From positions 20,873 through 84,872 of the forward strand of contig CALVOK010000019.1 in the NCBI GenBank assembly GCA_944350275.1: a stretch of DNA of 64,000 nt, written 5' to 3'. The notes under the pieces were generated by a model. It was not told where the DNA came from. It made no database searches and saw only the letters and a program-made list of their open reading frames with translations. Below are positions 1 to 6,528 of this stretch, piece after piece (positions within the stretch are counted from its first letter, which is position 1; every line of letters starts with the position of its first letter). The stretch comes from an uncultured Clostridia bacterium. Lineage in GTDB: Bacteria > Bacillota > Clostridia > Christensenellales > UBA1242. Both the position numbers and the translations under genes were made by a program.

Positions 1-2
1 TT

Positions 3-80
3 GTAGTATCTAAGGTTAAATTGGATAAACGTGCAAAGGGTTATGAGCGAGAACTCAAAAATGATAAAAACAAAAAATAA
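3..80 (+). CDS. 3' end of an unidentified gene (partial)
   Basis: An open frame enters from the left edge and runs 25 codons to a TAA at 78-80. The visible C-terminus is strongly basic (many Lys and Arg). A hairpin with a T-run follows about 35 bp later, so this looks like a true gene end. Too little is present to identify it. Confidence 0.4.
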   Translation, partial: VVSKVKLDKRAKGYERELKNDKNKK

Positions 81-115
81 CACCAATAAATAAACAAAAA
101 TATTTTTAGAAAGGA

Positions 116-150
116 AAAAGCAAGGGCGGTGTCTAAACCCTTGCTTTTTT
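116..150 (+). terminator. Rho-independent terminator
   Basis: An 8-bp stem (AGCAAGGG with CCCTTGCT) and an 11-nt loop are followed by six T. It closes the partial gene at the left edge. Confidence 0.75.
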
Positions 151-237
151 ATTGCACACTTTAAATTGCATTTTTATCTATGTGAATTTCTATGTATTTT
201 ATTTTATAAAGAAGGACAAAGTGGCTTATTGTAAGGT

Positions 238-489
238 TTATTTATCATTTAAATACACTTCTCGTTTATTATTTACATATTTGAAAATGTTTTTGAAATC
301 AATAATTTCTTTAATTTGTTCAAGTCATTGAGGACTATCTAAGTATTCTAGCAAGACTTTTCTATCAAATTCAATTTTCCAAGCATCTTCGTCGCATCCA
401 TGAGAAATTTTGTTCTTATATAAGTGAATTGCAAGCAAAAATAAGTTAAAATATTTTAGGAGATAGAAAATTATATCTGTCGATATAAT
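238..489 (-). pseudogene. Decayed small gene with in-frame TGA
   Basis: On the minus strand an open frame of about 83 codons is interrupted once, by TGA at 327-325, and resumes in the same frame to TAA at 240-238. The flanking residues (DSPQ, stop, LEQIKEI) suggest a TGG-to-TGA change at a Trp codon. There is no ATG at the 5' end; the frame opens just after an upstream stop. I do not recognise the family. It lies head-to-head with the integrase at 551. The reading rests on protein-like composition only. Confidence 0.3.
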
Positions 490-491
490 TT
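468..491. repeat. Perfect 10-bp inverted repeat upstream of the integrase
   Basis: AAATTATATC and GATATAATTT are separated by TGTC. The palindrome lies 60 bp upstream of the integrase start, in the gap between divergent frames. It could be an operator or a recombination-directionality site. No T-run follows on either side, so it is not a terminator. Confidence 0.5.
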
Positions 492-550
492 ATCCTTTCT
501 CACAAGTAAAAAATCGCAAGTATTTTGTGCTTGCTCAAAAGGAGTAAAAT

Positions 551-1489
551 ATGAAATTAAAAGAATGGCTTGATATTTGGCTTAACAAATACACAAAATT
601 TGCGGTGAAACTCCGCACTTATGAAAGATATAGATATATTATAGAAAAGCACATCAATCATAAACTTGGAGAGTTTGACTTAGATGACTTGTCAGCAGTG
701 ACACTTCAGGATTATGTTTTGTCGGAACTTGAAAGTGGAAATCTTATTTCATCAAAAGGGCTTGCAAACAACTCAGTTATTGGAATTGTAAATGTTTTGA
801 AAAGTGCGTTGAAACTTGCAAAATCACTTGAAATTTGTACACTGGATAATTCTGACAAAATTAAACTGCCGATTTCGACCGAAAAACCTGTGACCGCATT
901 TAAAAAGTGTGAGCAAGAAAAATTAGAAAAATATTGTTTGTCGGCAAATAAAACAAACTATTTAGGAATTGTTATTTGTCTTTACACTGGCATAAGGCTT
1001 GGCGAACTTTTAGCACTAACTTGGAATGACATAGACTTCAATAATGGGATTATGACAATATCAAAAACTGCATATAGAATCAAACAAAATGGCAAGCCAC
1101 AGGTTGTTGTTGATAAGCCTAAAACTAAAAACTCAAGTAGATTTATTCCACTTCCTAAACAACTTTTGAAGATTTTGAAAAGAGCAAAGAGAATTTCAAA
1201 GTCTGACTTTCTTTTATCTACAAGAATGGGTGGGATTGTTGGAACTCGGGCTTATCAAAAGACCTATGAGAGAATTTTAAGGAAACTCAATATTCCTTAT
1301 AAAAATTTCCATTCTCTTCGCCACACTTTTGCAACTCGTGCAATTGAAATGGGTATGGATGTTAAAACCTTGTCAGAAATTCTTGGACACAAAAATCCTG
1401 TTATCACACTTCAAAGATACACACATTCAATGCTTTCGTATAAAATAGAGATGATGAATAAGATGGGGAAAATGTTAAGTGTAATATAA
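551..1489 (+). CDS. Tyrosine recombinase / site-specific integrase
   Basis: A 312-residue phage-type integrase. Residues 1-110 form a SAM-like core-binding domain and residues 115-305 the catalytic domain. The R-H-R-H-Y set is visible: Arg in TGIRLGE, HSLRHTF, GHKN, and the Tyr nucleophile in LQRYTH. It lacks the N-terminal AP2/arm-binding domain usual in 380-400 residue ICE integrases, so it is short but catalytically complete. The start is supported by an AAAGGAG Shine-Dalgarno seven bases upstream. It probably marks the end of an old integrated element extending left of the window. No attachment repeats could be matched inside the window, and none of the neighbouring genes is clearly element-borne. 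Confidence 0.85.
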   Translation: MKLKEWLDIWLNKYTKFAVKLRTYERYRYIIEKHINHKLGEFDLDDLSAVTLQDYVLSELESGNLISSKGLANNSVIGIVNVLKSALKLAKSLEICTLDNSDKIKLPISTEKPVTAFKKCEQEKLEKYCLSANKTNYLGIVICLYTGIRLGELLALTWNDIDFNNGIMTISKTAYRIKQNGKPQVVVDKPKTKNSSRFIPLPKQLLKILKRAKRISKSDFLLSTRMGGIVGTRAYQKTYERILRKLNIPYKNFHSLRHTFATRAIEMGMDVKTLSEILGHKNPVITLQRYTHSMLSYKIEMMNKMGKMLSVI

Positions 1490-1708
1490 TCTTCGTTTTT
1501 TCTAAACAAAATTGAACGAAGTGTAACCTAAATTTCAAAATATGGTAATAATTACAAAATATTTTAAGAGTTACGGTCATTGGAGATATCAAAACAACTT
1601 GCAGTGATAGGAGAGTGCCAATAACAGATGTTCATCAGATAGAAAGGGGAGGATAGAGGTGTAGGAAAATCCCAACTTGTTTGTAACTTGGAATTTTTGC
1701 AATATTGG

Positions 1709-1737
1709 TTGACTTATACGAAATAATTTTACATAAT
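1709..1737 (+). promoter_or_regulatory. Sigma-A promoter of the marR operon
   Basis: -35 TTGACT at 1709-1714, a 17-bp spacer and -10 CATAAT at 1732-1737. It sits 32 bp before the marR start, placing the promoter under possible MarR autoregulation. Confidence 0.6.
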
Positions 1738-1769
1738 TAGTATGAAAATGGACTAATTTGGAGTGAGAT

Positions 1770-2252
1770 ATGGTTGTAAGTAAAGAAATAAACGACTTAG
1801 TCAATCAATATTGCAGATTAAGGGACAGACAATATGCTGTCTATCACAAATGTGCAAAGCAAAATGGATTGTCTACTAACGAGTTATTTGTCTTAGATAT
1901 TCTTTGGTTTGCGAAAAATGGAATAACACAAAAAGAAATTTGTGAGCGGATGTCGGCGAACAAACAGACGATTGCTTCCATTGTTAATAAATTTAATAAT
2001 AAAGGTTATGTCGAGTTTATTGAAGTTAAGGAAGATAGACGAAACAAACCTATTAAATTAACTGAGAGTGGCTTAAAATACGTAAAACAGGTCATTCCAC
2101 CTGCTGCCGATGCTGAAAATTTGGCAATGGTTAATTTAGGAATAGAAAATATAAAACAACTTGTAAAGTTAACAACGGCACTTGCAGAAAATATGGAAGA
2201 TGAATTTAATAAAATTTCAAACAAAAAGGAGAATAAAAATGGAATTTTATGA
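1770..2252 (+). CDS. MarR-family transcriptional regulator
   Basis: A 160-residue protein with the winged helix typical of MarR. The recognition-helix region reads QKEICERMSANKQTIASIVNKF and is followed by the wing (VEVKEDRR-type turn, then KPIKLTESG). Length fits the family (about 140-160). The start has a GGAGTGAG Shine-Dalgarno. It overlaps the following nitroreductase by 14 bp, so the two are translationally coupled. MarR proteins usually repress their own operon and respond to phenolic or oxidative ligands; here the likely targets are the nitroreductase and radical SAM genes. The ligand is unknown. Confidence 0.85.
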   Translation: MVVSKEINDLVNQYCRLRDRQYAVYHKCAKQNGLSTNELFVLDILWFAKNGITQKEICERMSANKQTIASIVNKFNNKGYVEFIEVKEDRRNKPIKLTESGLKYVKQVIPPAADAENLAMVNLGIENIKQLVKLTTALAENMEDEFNKISNKKENKNGIL

Positions 2253-2865
2253 TGTTATAAACAAAAGAAGAACGACAAGAGAGTTTTTAGACAAACCTGT
2301 CGATTTTGAAAAAATCAAAAGAATTTTAGAAGCAGGCAACAAAGCACCAACATGGGACCACAATCGTAATTGGCAATTCATTATTTTAAGAACGGACGAA
2401 GAAAAAGAATATGCATTTGAATACGCAAAGTCTATTGCAAACAAGTTTGACGCCGACAAATATTTGAATTTCCCAAGACCTTATCCTATCACACTCGGTC
2501 AAAAAATGTATGGCTATGCAATGCCTAGACAATACACAATGTTAAAAGAAGCGCCTTATGTAATTATTCCACTTTTCAAGTCGAAAGAATTAAATGGCGA
2601 ATATGTTTCAAAATTAAATCCATTTGCGACCATTTGGTGCGTGATTGAAAATATCTTTTTGGCAACAACTGCCGAGGGTTTGTCTTGCTCTATGCGAATA
2701 CCACTTAATAAAGAACACGACATTGTGAAAGAAAAACTAAAAGCGCCACCAACCTATATGATACCTGTTTTTATTGGTATTGGATATGCAAATCCAAATG
2801 AAAGAAAGTTAGAGCAAAATAAGCCTAGTTTAGACAAACAAATTCGTTTTGGCAGGTGGAAATGA
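2239..2865 (+). CDS. Nitroreductase-family flavoprotein
   Basis: A 208-residue FMN-dependent oxidoreductase of the nitroreductase superfamily. The N-terminal RRTTREF motif binds the FMN phosphate, and GNKAPTWDHNRNWQF matches the conserved APxxxNxQPW-type segment. The C-terminal part carries the glycine-rich stretch VFIGIGYAN. I chose the ATG at 2239 because it has an AAAAGGAG Shine-Dalgarno and because MEFYDVINKRRTTR aligns with family N-termini; an upstream in-frame start lies inside marR. It overlaps marR and the next gene (ATGA). Such enzymes reduce nitro or quinone compounds with NAD(P)H. The natural substrate is not evident. Confidence 0.85.
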   Translation: MEFYDVINKRRTTREFLDKPVDFEKIKRILEAGNKAPTWDHNRNWQFIILRTDEEKEYAFEYAKSIANKFDADKYLNFPRPYPITLGQKMYGYAMPRQYTMLKEAPYVIIPLFKSKELNGEYVSKLNPFATIWCVIENIFLATTAEGLSCSMRIPLNKEHDIVKEKLKAPPTYMIPVFIGIGYANPNERKLEQNKPSLDKQIRFGRWK

Positions 2866-3740
2866 TTGTAAATAAGATTAAAGTTAAAGAAATAATCACA
2901 AAATCAAATTTGCCAGTTTGTGATTATTCGGTCAGTACCTATGTTGGCTGTGAACATTCTTGTAAATACTGCTATGCTTGCTTTATGAAAAGATTTACAG
3001 GGCACAATGAAGATTGGGGCTCGTTTGTTGATGTGAAATACTGGGATAAAATCAAAAATCCACAAAAATATAATGGAAAGGAACTTTTTATTTGTTCTGT
3101 CACCGACCCTTATCAACCTTGTGAAAAGGAATTTGAGAGAACAAAAGCACTGCTAGAGGAATTAAAGGGCAGTGGTGCTAAACTTTCTATTTCCACAAAA
3201 AGTGATTTGATTTTAAGAGATTTAGAACTCATCAAATCTTTTCCAAATGCACGTGTTTCGTGGTCAATAAACACTTTGGACGAAAATTTTAAAAACGATA
3301 TGGATAAAGGCGTTTCAATTGAAAGACGATTTAATGCAATGAAAACCTTTCATGACGCAGGTGTTAGGACAACTTGTTTTATTTCGCCAATATTTCCATG
3401 GATAACAGATGTTAAGGCAATTATTGAAAAAGCGAAAGACAAATGCAACCTTATATGGCTTGAAAATCTAAATTTGAGAGGAACATTTAAACCTGTGATT
3501 ATGAATTACATAAGGCAAAAATATCCAAAACTCTACCCACTTTACGATGAGATTTACAATAAAGGAAATGACTTATATTGGCAAGAGTTAGATGCCGAAC
3601 TGCAAGAATTTGCAAAAGAACAGGGGTTTGAATATAAAACAAATGATGATAGTTTTTTAAAGCCTTTTGAAGCAAAGCCTGTTATTGTAAATTATTTTTA
3701 TCATAGCAAAATCAAAAAATCTGCACAAAGGAAAGGGTAA
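2862..3740 (+). CDS. SPL-family radical SAM protein
   Basis: A 292-residue radical SAM enzyme. The cluster-binding motif near residue 30 is CEHSCKYC (CX3CX2C), preceded by STYVGC. It resembles the SPL-family / Rv2578c-like proteins related to spore photoproduct lyase; later motifs such as SVTDPYQPCE and SISTKSDL are typical of that group. I chose ATG 2862, which overlaps the nitroreductase stop (ATGA) and has CAGGTGG upstream; a GTG at 2856 would add two residues. It is third gene of the marR operon. The role is probably DNA repair or an SPL-like modification, but the substrate is unproven. Confidence 0.8.
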   Translation: MIVNKIKVKEIITKSNLPVCDYSVSTYVGCEHSCKYCYACFMKRFTGHNEDWGSFVDVKYWDKIKNPQKYNGKELFICSVTDPYQPCEKEFERTKALLEELKGSGAKLSISTKSDLILRDLELIKSFPNARVSWSINTLDENFKNDMDKGVSIERRFNAMKTFHDAGVRTTCFISPIFPWITDVKAIIEKAKDKCNLIWLENLNLRGTFKPVIMNYIRQKYPKLYPLYDEIYNKGNDLYWQELDAELQEFAKEQGFEYKTNDDSFLKPFEAKPVIVNYFYHSKIKKSAQRKG

Positions 3741-3744
3741 AACT

Positions 3745-3789
3745 ATGCCAGAACTACCAGAAATTGATTCTATTAAAGGGATTTCATAA
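3745..3789 (+). pseudogene. 5' stub of fpg/mutM (14 codons)
   Basis: After an AAAGGAAAGGG Shine-Dalgarno an ATG opens the peptide MPELPEIDSIKGIS and then stops. MPELPE is the invariant N-terminus of formamidopyrimidine-DNA glycosylase, where Pro2 and Glu3 are catalytic. The rest of the roughly 270-residue enzyme is absent, and no continuation is visible before the rplU promoter. The gene therefore appears to have been truncated by deletion. It would have been the fourth gene of the marR operon. Confidence 0.6.
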
Positions 3790-3900
3790 TCTGAGACTGG
3801 TTGCGGGGATGGACTTTGCTTTTTGTAGTATTATCAATACAGTGTCTTATCTGCATGGGCTTAGTTTATGCAGGAACAGAATATCATTTGTGATTTTTAC

Positions 3901-3929
3901 TTGACAAAACAATCAATATATGCTATATT
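3901..3929 (+). promoter_or_regulatory. Strong sigma-A promoter of rplU operon
   Basis: Consensus -35 TTGACA at 3901-3906, a 17-bp spacer and an extended -10 (TGC then TATATT at 3924-3929). Transcription should start near 3936, giving a leader of about 98 nt. Confidence 0.8.
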
Positions 3930-3935
3930 TATTAG

Positions 3936-4033
3936 GTATCCGTATGCAAAAGGTTTTTAAATCTGTACAATTAGTTATTTAATTTAATACAGTACCTGAC
4001 TAGCAACGAGATTGGTTAGAGGAGGTAAAAGAT
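3936..4033 (+). promoter_or_regulatory. Probable ribosomal L21 leader RNA
   Basis: This is the untranslated leader between the promoter and rplU. AGGTA near its 5' end can pair with TACCT about 60 nt later, enclosing an A/U-rich arm, and GAGGAGGT just before the start is the Shine-Dalgarno. Firmicutes commonly carry an autoregulatory L21 leader in this position. The assignment is by context and this partial pairing, not by covariance. Confidence 0.45.
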
Positions 4034-4342
4034 ATGTTTGCAGTTGTACAAAGCGGTGGCAAGCAATACAAAGTTAGCGAAAACGACATTATCAGTGTTG
4101 AAAAAATTGATAAGCCTGTTGGTGACAAAGTTAAACTTGATGTTTTGCTTGTAAGCGATAATGGAAATGTTGTTGCTGGCAATCCTATTGTTCAAGGTGC
4201 TGTATGCGAGGCTGAAATAGTTGCTCATGGCAAGGGTGATAAAATAGTAGTTTTCAAGTACAAACCTAAGAAGAACGAAAGGAAGAAACAAGGTCACAGA
4301 CAGCCATTCACTCAATTAAAGATTTTGTCAATCAAAAAATAG
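4034..4342 (+). CDS. rplU: 50S ribosomal protein L21
   Basis: A 102-residue protein with the L21 start MFAVVQSGGKQYKV and the conserved C-terminal segment KPKKNERKKQGHRQPFT. Length is canonical. It binds 23S rRNA domain II in the large subunit. It is first gene of rplU-prp-rpmA, the standard Firmicute order, with a strong Shine-Dalgarno (GAGGAGGT). Confidence 0.98.
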   Translation: MFAVVQSGGKQYKVSENDIISVEKIDKPVGDKVKLDVLLVSDNGNVVAGNPIVQGAVCEAEIVAHGKGDKIVVFKYKPKKNERKKQGHRQPFTQLKILSIKK

Positions 4343-4349
4343 GTTTTTT

Positions 4350-4673
4350 ATGACAAAGATAATTTTTTATAAAAAAAATAACATTATTATAGGTTTTGAG
4401 GTGAGTGGGCATACAGGCAAGGATGATTATGGTAAAGATTTATTATGTTGTCAAATATCAACTGTTGCTCAACTTGCGATAGTCGGAATTGAGGAAGTGC
4501 TTAAGAAAAGTGCATTTCATCAAATAACAGATGGTTATTTAAAAATAACGGTTAATGAGAATGTTGGAAAGGACGAGAAGGTCCAAGCAATTTTCAAAAC
4601 TTGTTTAGAATCATTAAAATCTATAATTATTGATGAAAAAAAATACGCAAAATTGGAGGTAAAAAATGTTTAA
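4350..4673 (+). CDS. prp: Ribosomal-processing cysteine protease Prp
   Basis: A 107-residue Prp/YsxB-type protease. The catalytic pair is visible as His in [10 protein letters not shown] and Cys in DLLCCQIS. In Firmicutes Prp removes the N-terminal extension of L27, which is essential for ribosome assembly. The target is the next gene, whose N-terminus carries a matching site. It lies 7 bp after rplU and overlaps rpmA by 8 bp, so all three are co-expressed. Confidence 0.95.
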   Translation: MTKIIFYKKNNIIIGFEVSGHTGKDDYGKDLLCCQISTVAQLAIVGIEEVLKKSAFHQITDGYLKITVNENVGKDEKVQAIFKTCLESLKSIIIDEKKYAKLEVKNV

Positions 4674-4941
4674 GTTTAATGCTCAACTTTTTGCTCACAA
4701 GAAGGGTGGTGGTAGCACTAAAAACGGTCGTGACTCACAAAGCAAACGTCTTGGTGTCAAGGCTTATGGTGGCGAGGTTGTTTCTGCTGGCTCTATAATT
4801 GTAAGGCAAAGAGGTACTAAAATTTACCCAGGACAAAATGTTGGAATGGGAAAAGACTACACTCTATACGCACTTTGTGATGGTGTAGTTAAATTTGGAC
4901 AAAGCAACGCAAAAAAAATTGTTTCTGTAGTTGCTGAGTAA
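4666..4941 (+). CDS. rpmA: 50S ribosomal protein L27, Prp-processed type
   Basis: A 91-residue L27 that helps position tRNA at the peptidyl-transferase centre. The first nine residues (MFKFNAQLF) plus Ala form the extension cleaved by Prp; processing after QLFA would expose HKKGGGST, the conserved mature start. The rest ([27 protein letters not shown]) is canonical. Last gene of the operon, followed by a terminator. obg, which often follows rpmA, is not here. Confidence 0.98.
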   Translation: MFKFNAQLFAHKKGGGSTKNGRDSQSKRLGVKAYGGEVVSAGSIIVRQRGTKIYPGQNVGMGKDYTLYALCDGVVKFGQSNAKKIVSVVAE

Positions 4942-4960
4942 GATATATAAGATAAAATAT

Positions 4961-5007
4961 GACAAATATGTGAGATTTTATAATCAATTTCAATATTTGT
5001 CTTTTTT
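4961..5007 (+). terminator. Terminator after rpmA
   Basis: GACAAATAT (4961-4969) pairs with ATATTTGTC (4993-5001), followed by six T. The loop is long (23 nt), so it is weaker than others in the window. Confidence 0.5.
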
Positions 5008-5057
5008 CAATATGATATCTTTTTAAATTCTTGATAATAATTTAAAAAATAAATATT

Positions 5058-5087
5058 TTGTCATTTTTTGTTTATTAAAGACATACT
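5058..5087 (+). promoter_or_regulatory. Promoter for a leaderless ylmC-like gene
   Basis: -35 TTGTCA (5058-5063), an 18-bp spacer and -10 CATACT (5082-5087). The GTG at 5095 follows after 7 nt, which is about where transcription should begin. This decides the start codon of the next gene. Confidence 0.5.
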
Positions 5088-5094
5088 TTATCTT

Positions 5095-5385
5095 GTGGAA
5101 AGTACATTTATAGAATTAAGGTGCAAAGAAGTCGTCAACATCCTTGATGGTAGACGGCTTGGGCATATAATAGATTTGGCATTTGATTTAGGCTCGGCGA
5201 GGGTTCTTGGTTTTATTGTCCCAGGAGAAAAAACAGGGTGGAATTTATTTAAAAATTCAAATCAACTTTTTATACCTTATGGGTGTGTTGTTCGGATTGG
5301 TGAGGATACTATTTTAGTTGAACTGCCAGCACAGGGGGTGCCAACAAATCCTTATGTATTATCGCAAAATAATGACAAAAAATAA
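5095..5385 (+). CDS. YlmC/YmxH-family PRC-barrel sporulation protein
   Basis: A small PRC-barrel protein. The core (ELRCKEVVNILDGRRLGHI, then DLGSARVLGFIVPG and IPYGCVVRIGEDTILVEL) matches the YlmC/YmxH family found in endospore formers. Family members are usually 80-90 residues; 96 from GTG 5095 fits. No ATG is available. A TTG at 5068 gives a longer protein but lies upstream of the likely -10 box. There is no Shine-Dalgarno before the GTG, consistent with leaderless translation. Function in the family is poorly defined. Confidence 0.75.
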   Translation: MESTFIELRCKEVVNILDGRRLGHIIDLAFDLGSARVLGFIVPGEKTGWNLFKNSNQLFIPYGCVVRIGEDTILVELPAQGVPTNPYVLSQNNDKK

Positions 5386-5408
5386 TTTTTTACGAAAGGA
5401 GAAGTGAT

Positions 5409-5630
5409 ATGGCTATAAAACTTGAAAAAACCGAAAAATTCGAAAAATTAGCAAAAAAATATCCTATAAAATATCGTGAAAGTGCTGACTCAACGACAAG
5501 TTATGAGATTGACGACAAAGATTTCATCAATATTAATAAAAAACTTGTAGCCGATTGTCTTTATGCAAATGTGCCTAAAGAGTTAAGAGTTAAGGGCGAA
5601 AATGATATTTACGAAGAAAGAGAGATATAA
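5409..5630 (+). CDS. Small hypothetical protein
   Basis: A 73-residue hydrophilic protein (MAIKLEKTEKFEKLAKKYP..), rich in Lys, Glu and Asp, with no Trp, one Cys and no membrane segment. An AAAGGAGAAG Shine-Dalgarno precedes the start, and a strong terminator follows the stop, so it is a real gene. It is probably co-transcribed with the YlmC-like gene 23 bp upstream. I do not recognise the family. Confidence 0.7.
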   Translation: MAIKLEKTEKFEKLAKKYPIKYRESADSTTSYEIDDKDFININKKLVADCLYANVPKELRVKGENDIYEEREI

Positions 5631-5676
5631 AAAATGCTTAAATGAATGTTTTATGTTTATCATTTAAGCATTTTTT
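5631..5676 (+). terminator. Strong terminator
   Basis: A 13-bp perfect stem (AAATGCTTAAATGA arm with its complement ending in AAGCATTT) runs into six T. It begins directly at the stop of the preceding gene. Confidence 0.85.
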
Positions 5677-5759
5677 ATTTTTAACCAAAAAACTGCAAAA
5701 AGTACAATTCAAAATAAAATTATATTTTCAATTATATTTAAAACTTTTTAGTATGATTT

Positions 5760-6197
5760 CTACAGAGTCTCAAGTATATCTTTAAAATCATCAACTCCTT
5801 GAAAGTCCTTGAGGACTGAGGCATATCTTACAAATGCGACTTGGTCCAATTCTTTAAGTGCTCTCATTACCATTTCTCCAACAGTTGATGATTTAATTTC
5901 TTGAAGGTTCCTATTTTGGATGGTAAGTTCAATATCATTTATAATTTTATCAATTTGTTCTTCACTTACGGGACGTTTTTTGCAGGCTTGTACTATACCC
6001 TCTTTTAATTTTTTAGGGTTATAAGACTGCCTTGAACCGTCTTTTTTGATAATCAAAAAAGGTATTTTTTCAATAATCTCATGTGTTGTAAACCTTCTGC
6101 CACAACTAAGACATTCGCGACGACGTCTTATACTATCATCATAATTTCTCGAATCCAAGACTTTGTTGTCTTCACTTCCGCAATAAATACACTTCAT
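5760..6197 (-). CDS. nrdR: Transcriptional repressor NrdR
   Basis: A 145-residue NrdR, the ATP/dATP-sensing repressor of ribonucleotide reductase genes. The N-terminal zinc ribbon has four Cys (CIYCGSEDNKVLDSR and CLSCGRRFTT), followed by an ATP-cone (residues about 49-140; IIKKDGSRQSYNPKKL). Length is slightly below the usual 150. Shine-Dalgarno TAGGAGAT supports the start. It stands alone here, convergent with the preceding gene and divergent from feoA. No nrd gene or NrdR box is visible in the window. Confidence 0.96.
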   Translation of the reverse strand: MKCIYCGSEDNKVLDSRNYDDSIRRRRECLSCGRRFTTHEIIEKIPFLIIKKDGSRQSYNPKKLKEGIVQACKKRPVSEEQIDKIINDIELTIQNRNLQEIKSSTVGEMVMRALKELDQVAFVRYASVLKDFQGVDDFKDILETL

Positions 6198-6294
6198 AAT
6201 AATCTCCTACATTATTTTAACATAAATAAACCAAAATTTTCAAATATTTTTTAGAAAAAGTCATATAAGATTAAAAAAATAATAAAAATATAAC

Positions 6295-6528
6295 ATGATA
6301 AGTTTGTCTGAGGCAAGAATTGACAGAGAATATAAAATTAAAGAAATAAAAGATGTTCCTTTTAAAATAAAAAGGCGTCTTTTTGAGTTGGGAATGTTGC
6401 CAAATACAAGTATTAAGGTTGAACGAACTTCGTTATTAAGAAGGTCTTATCTTGTAGAAACTGGAGGATATATATTGACTCTAAGAAAAGACATAGTGGA
6501 CAAAATTTTTGTGAGCGAGAAGTTATGA
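6295..6528 (+). CDS. feoA: Ferrous iron transport protein A
   Basis: A 77-residue SH3-like FeoA (KRRLFELGMLPNTSIKVER), the small cytoplasmic partner of FeoB. It ends in a 4-bp ATGA overlap with feoB, so the two are coupled. No Shine-Dalgarno is visible before the ATG; an AT-rich -10-like stretch ends within a few bases of the start, so translation may be leaderless. I saw no Fur box. Confidence 0.9.
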   Translation: MISLSEARIDREYKIKEIKDVPFKIKRRLFELGMLPNTSIKVERTSLLRRSYLVETGGYILTLRKDIVDKIFVSEKL

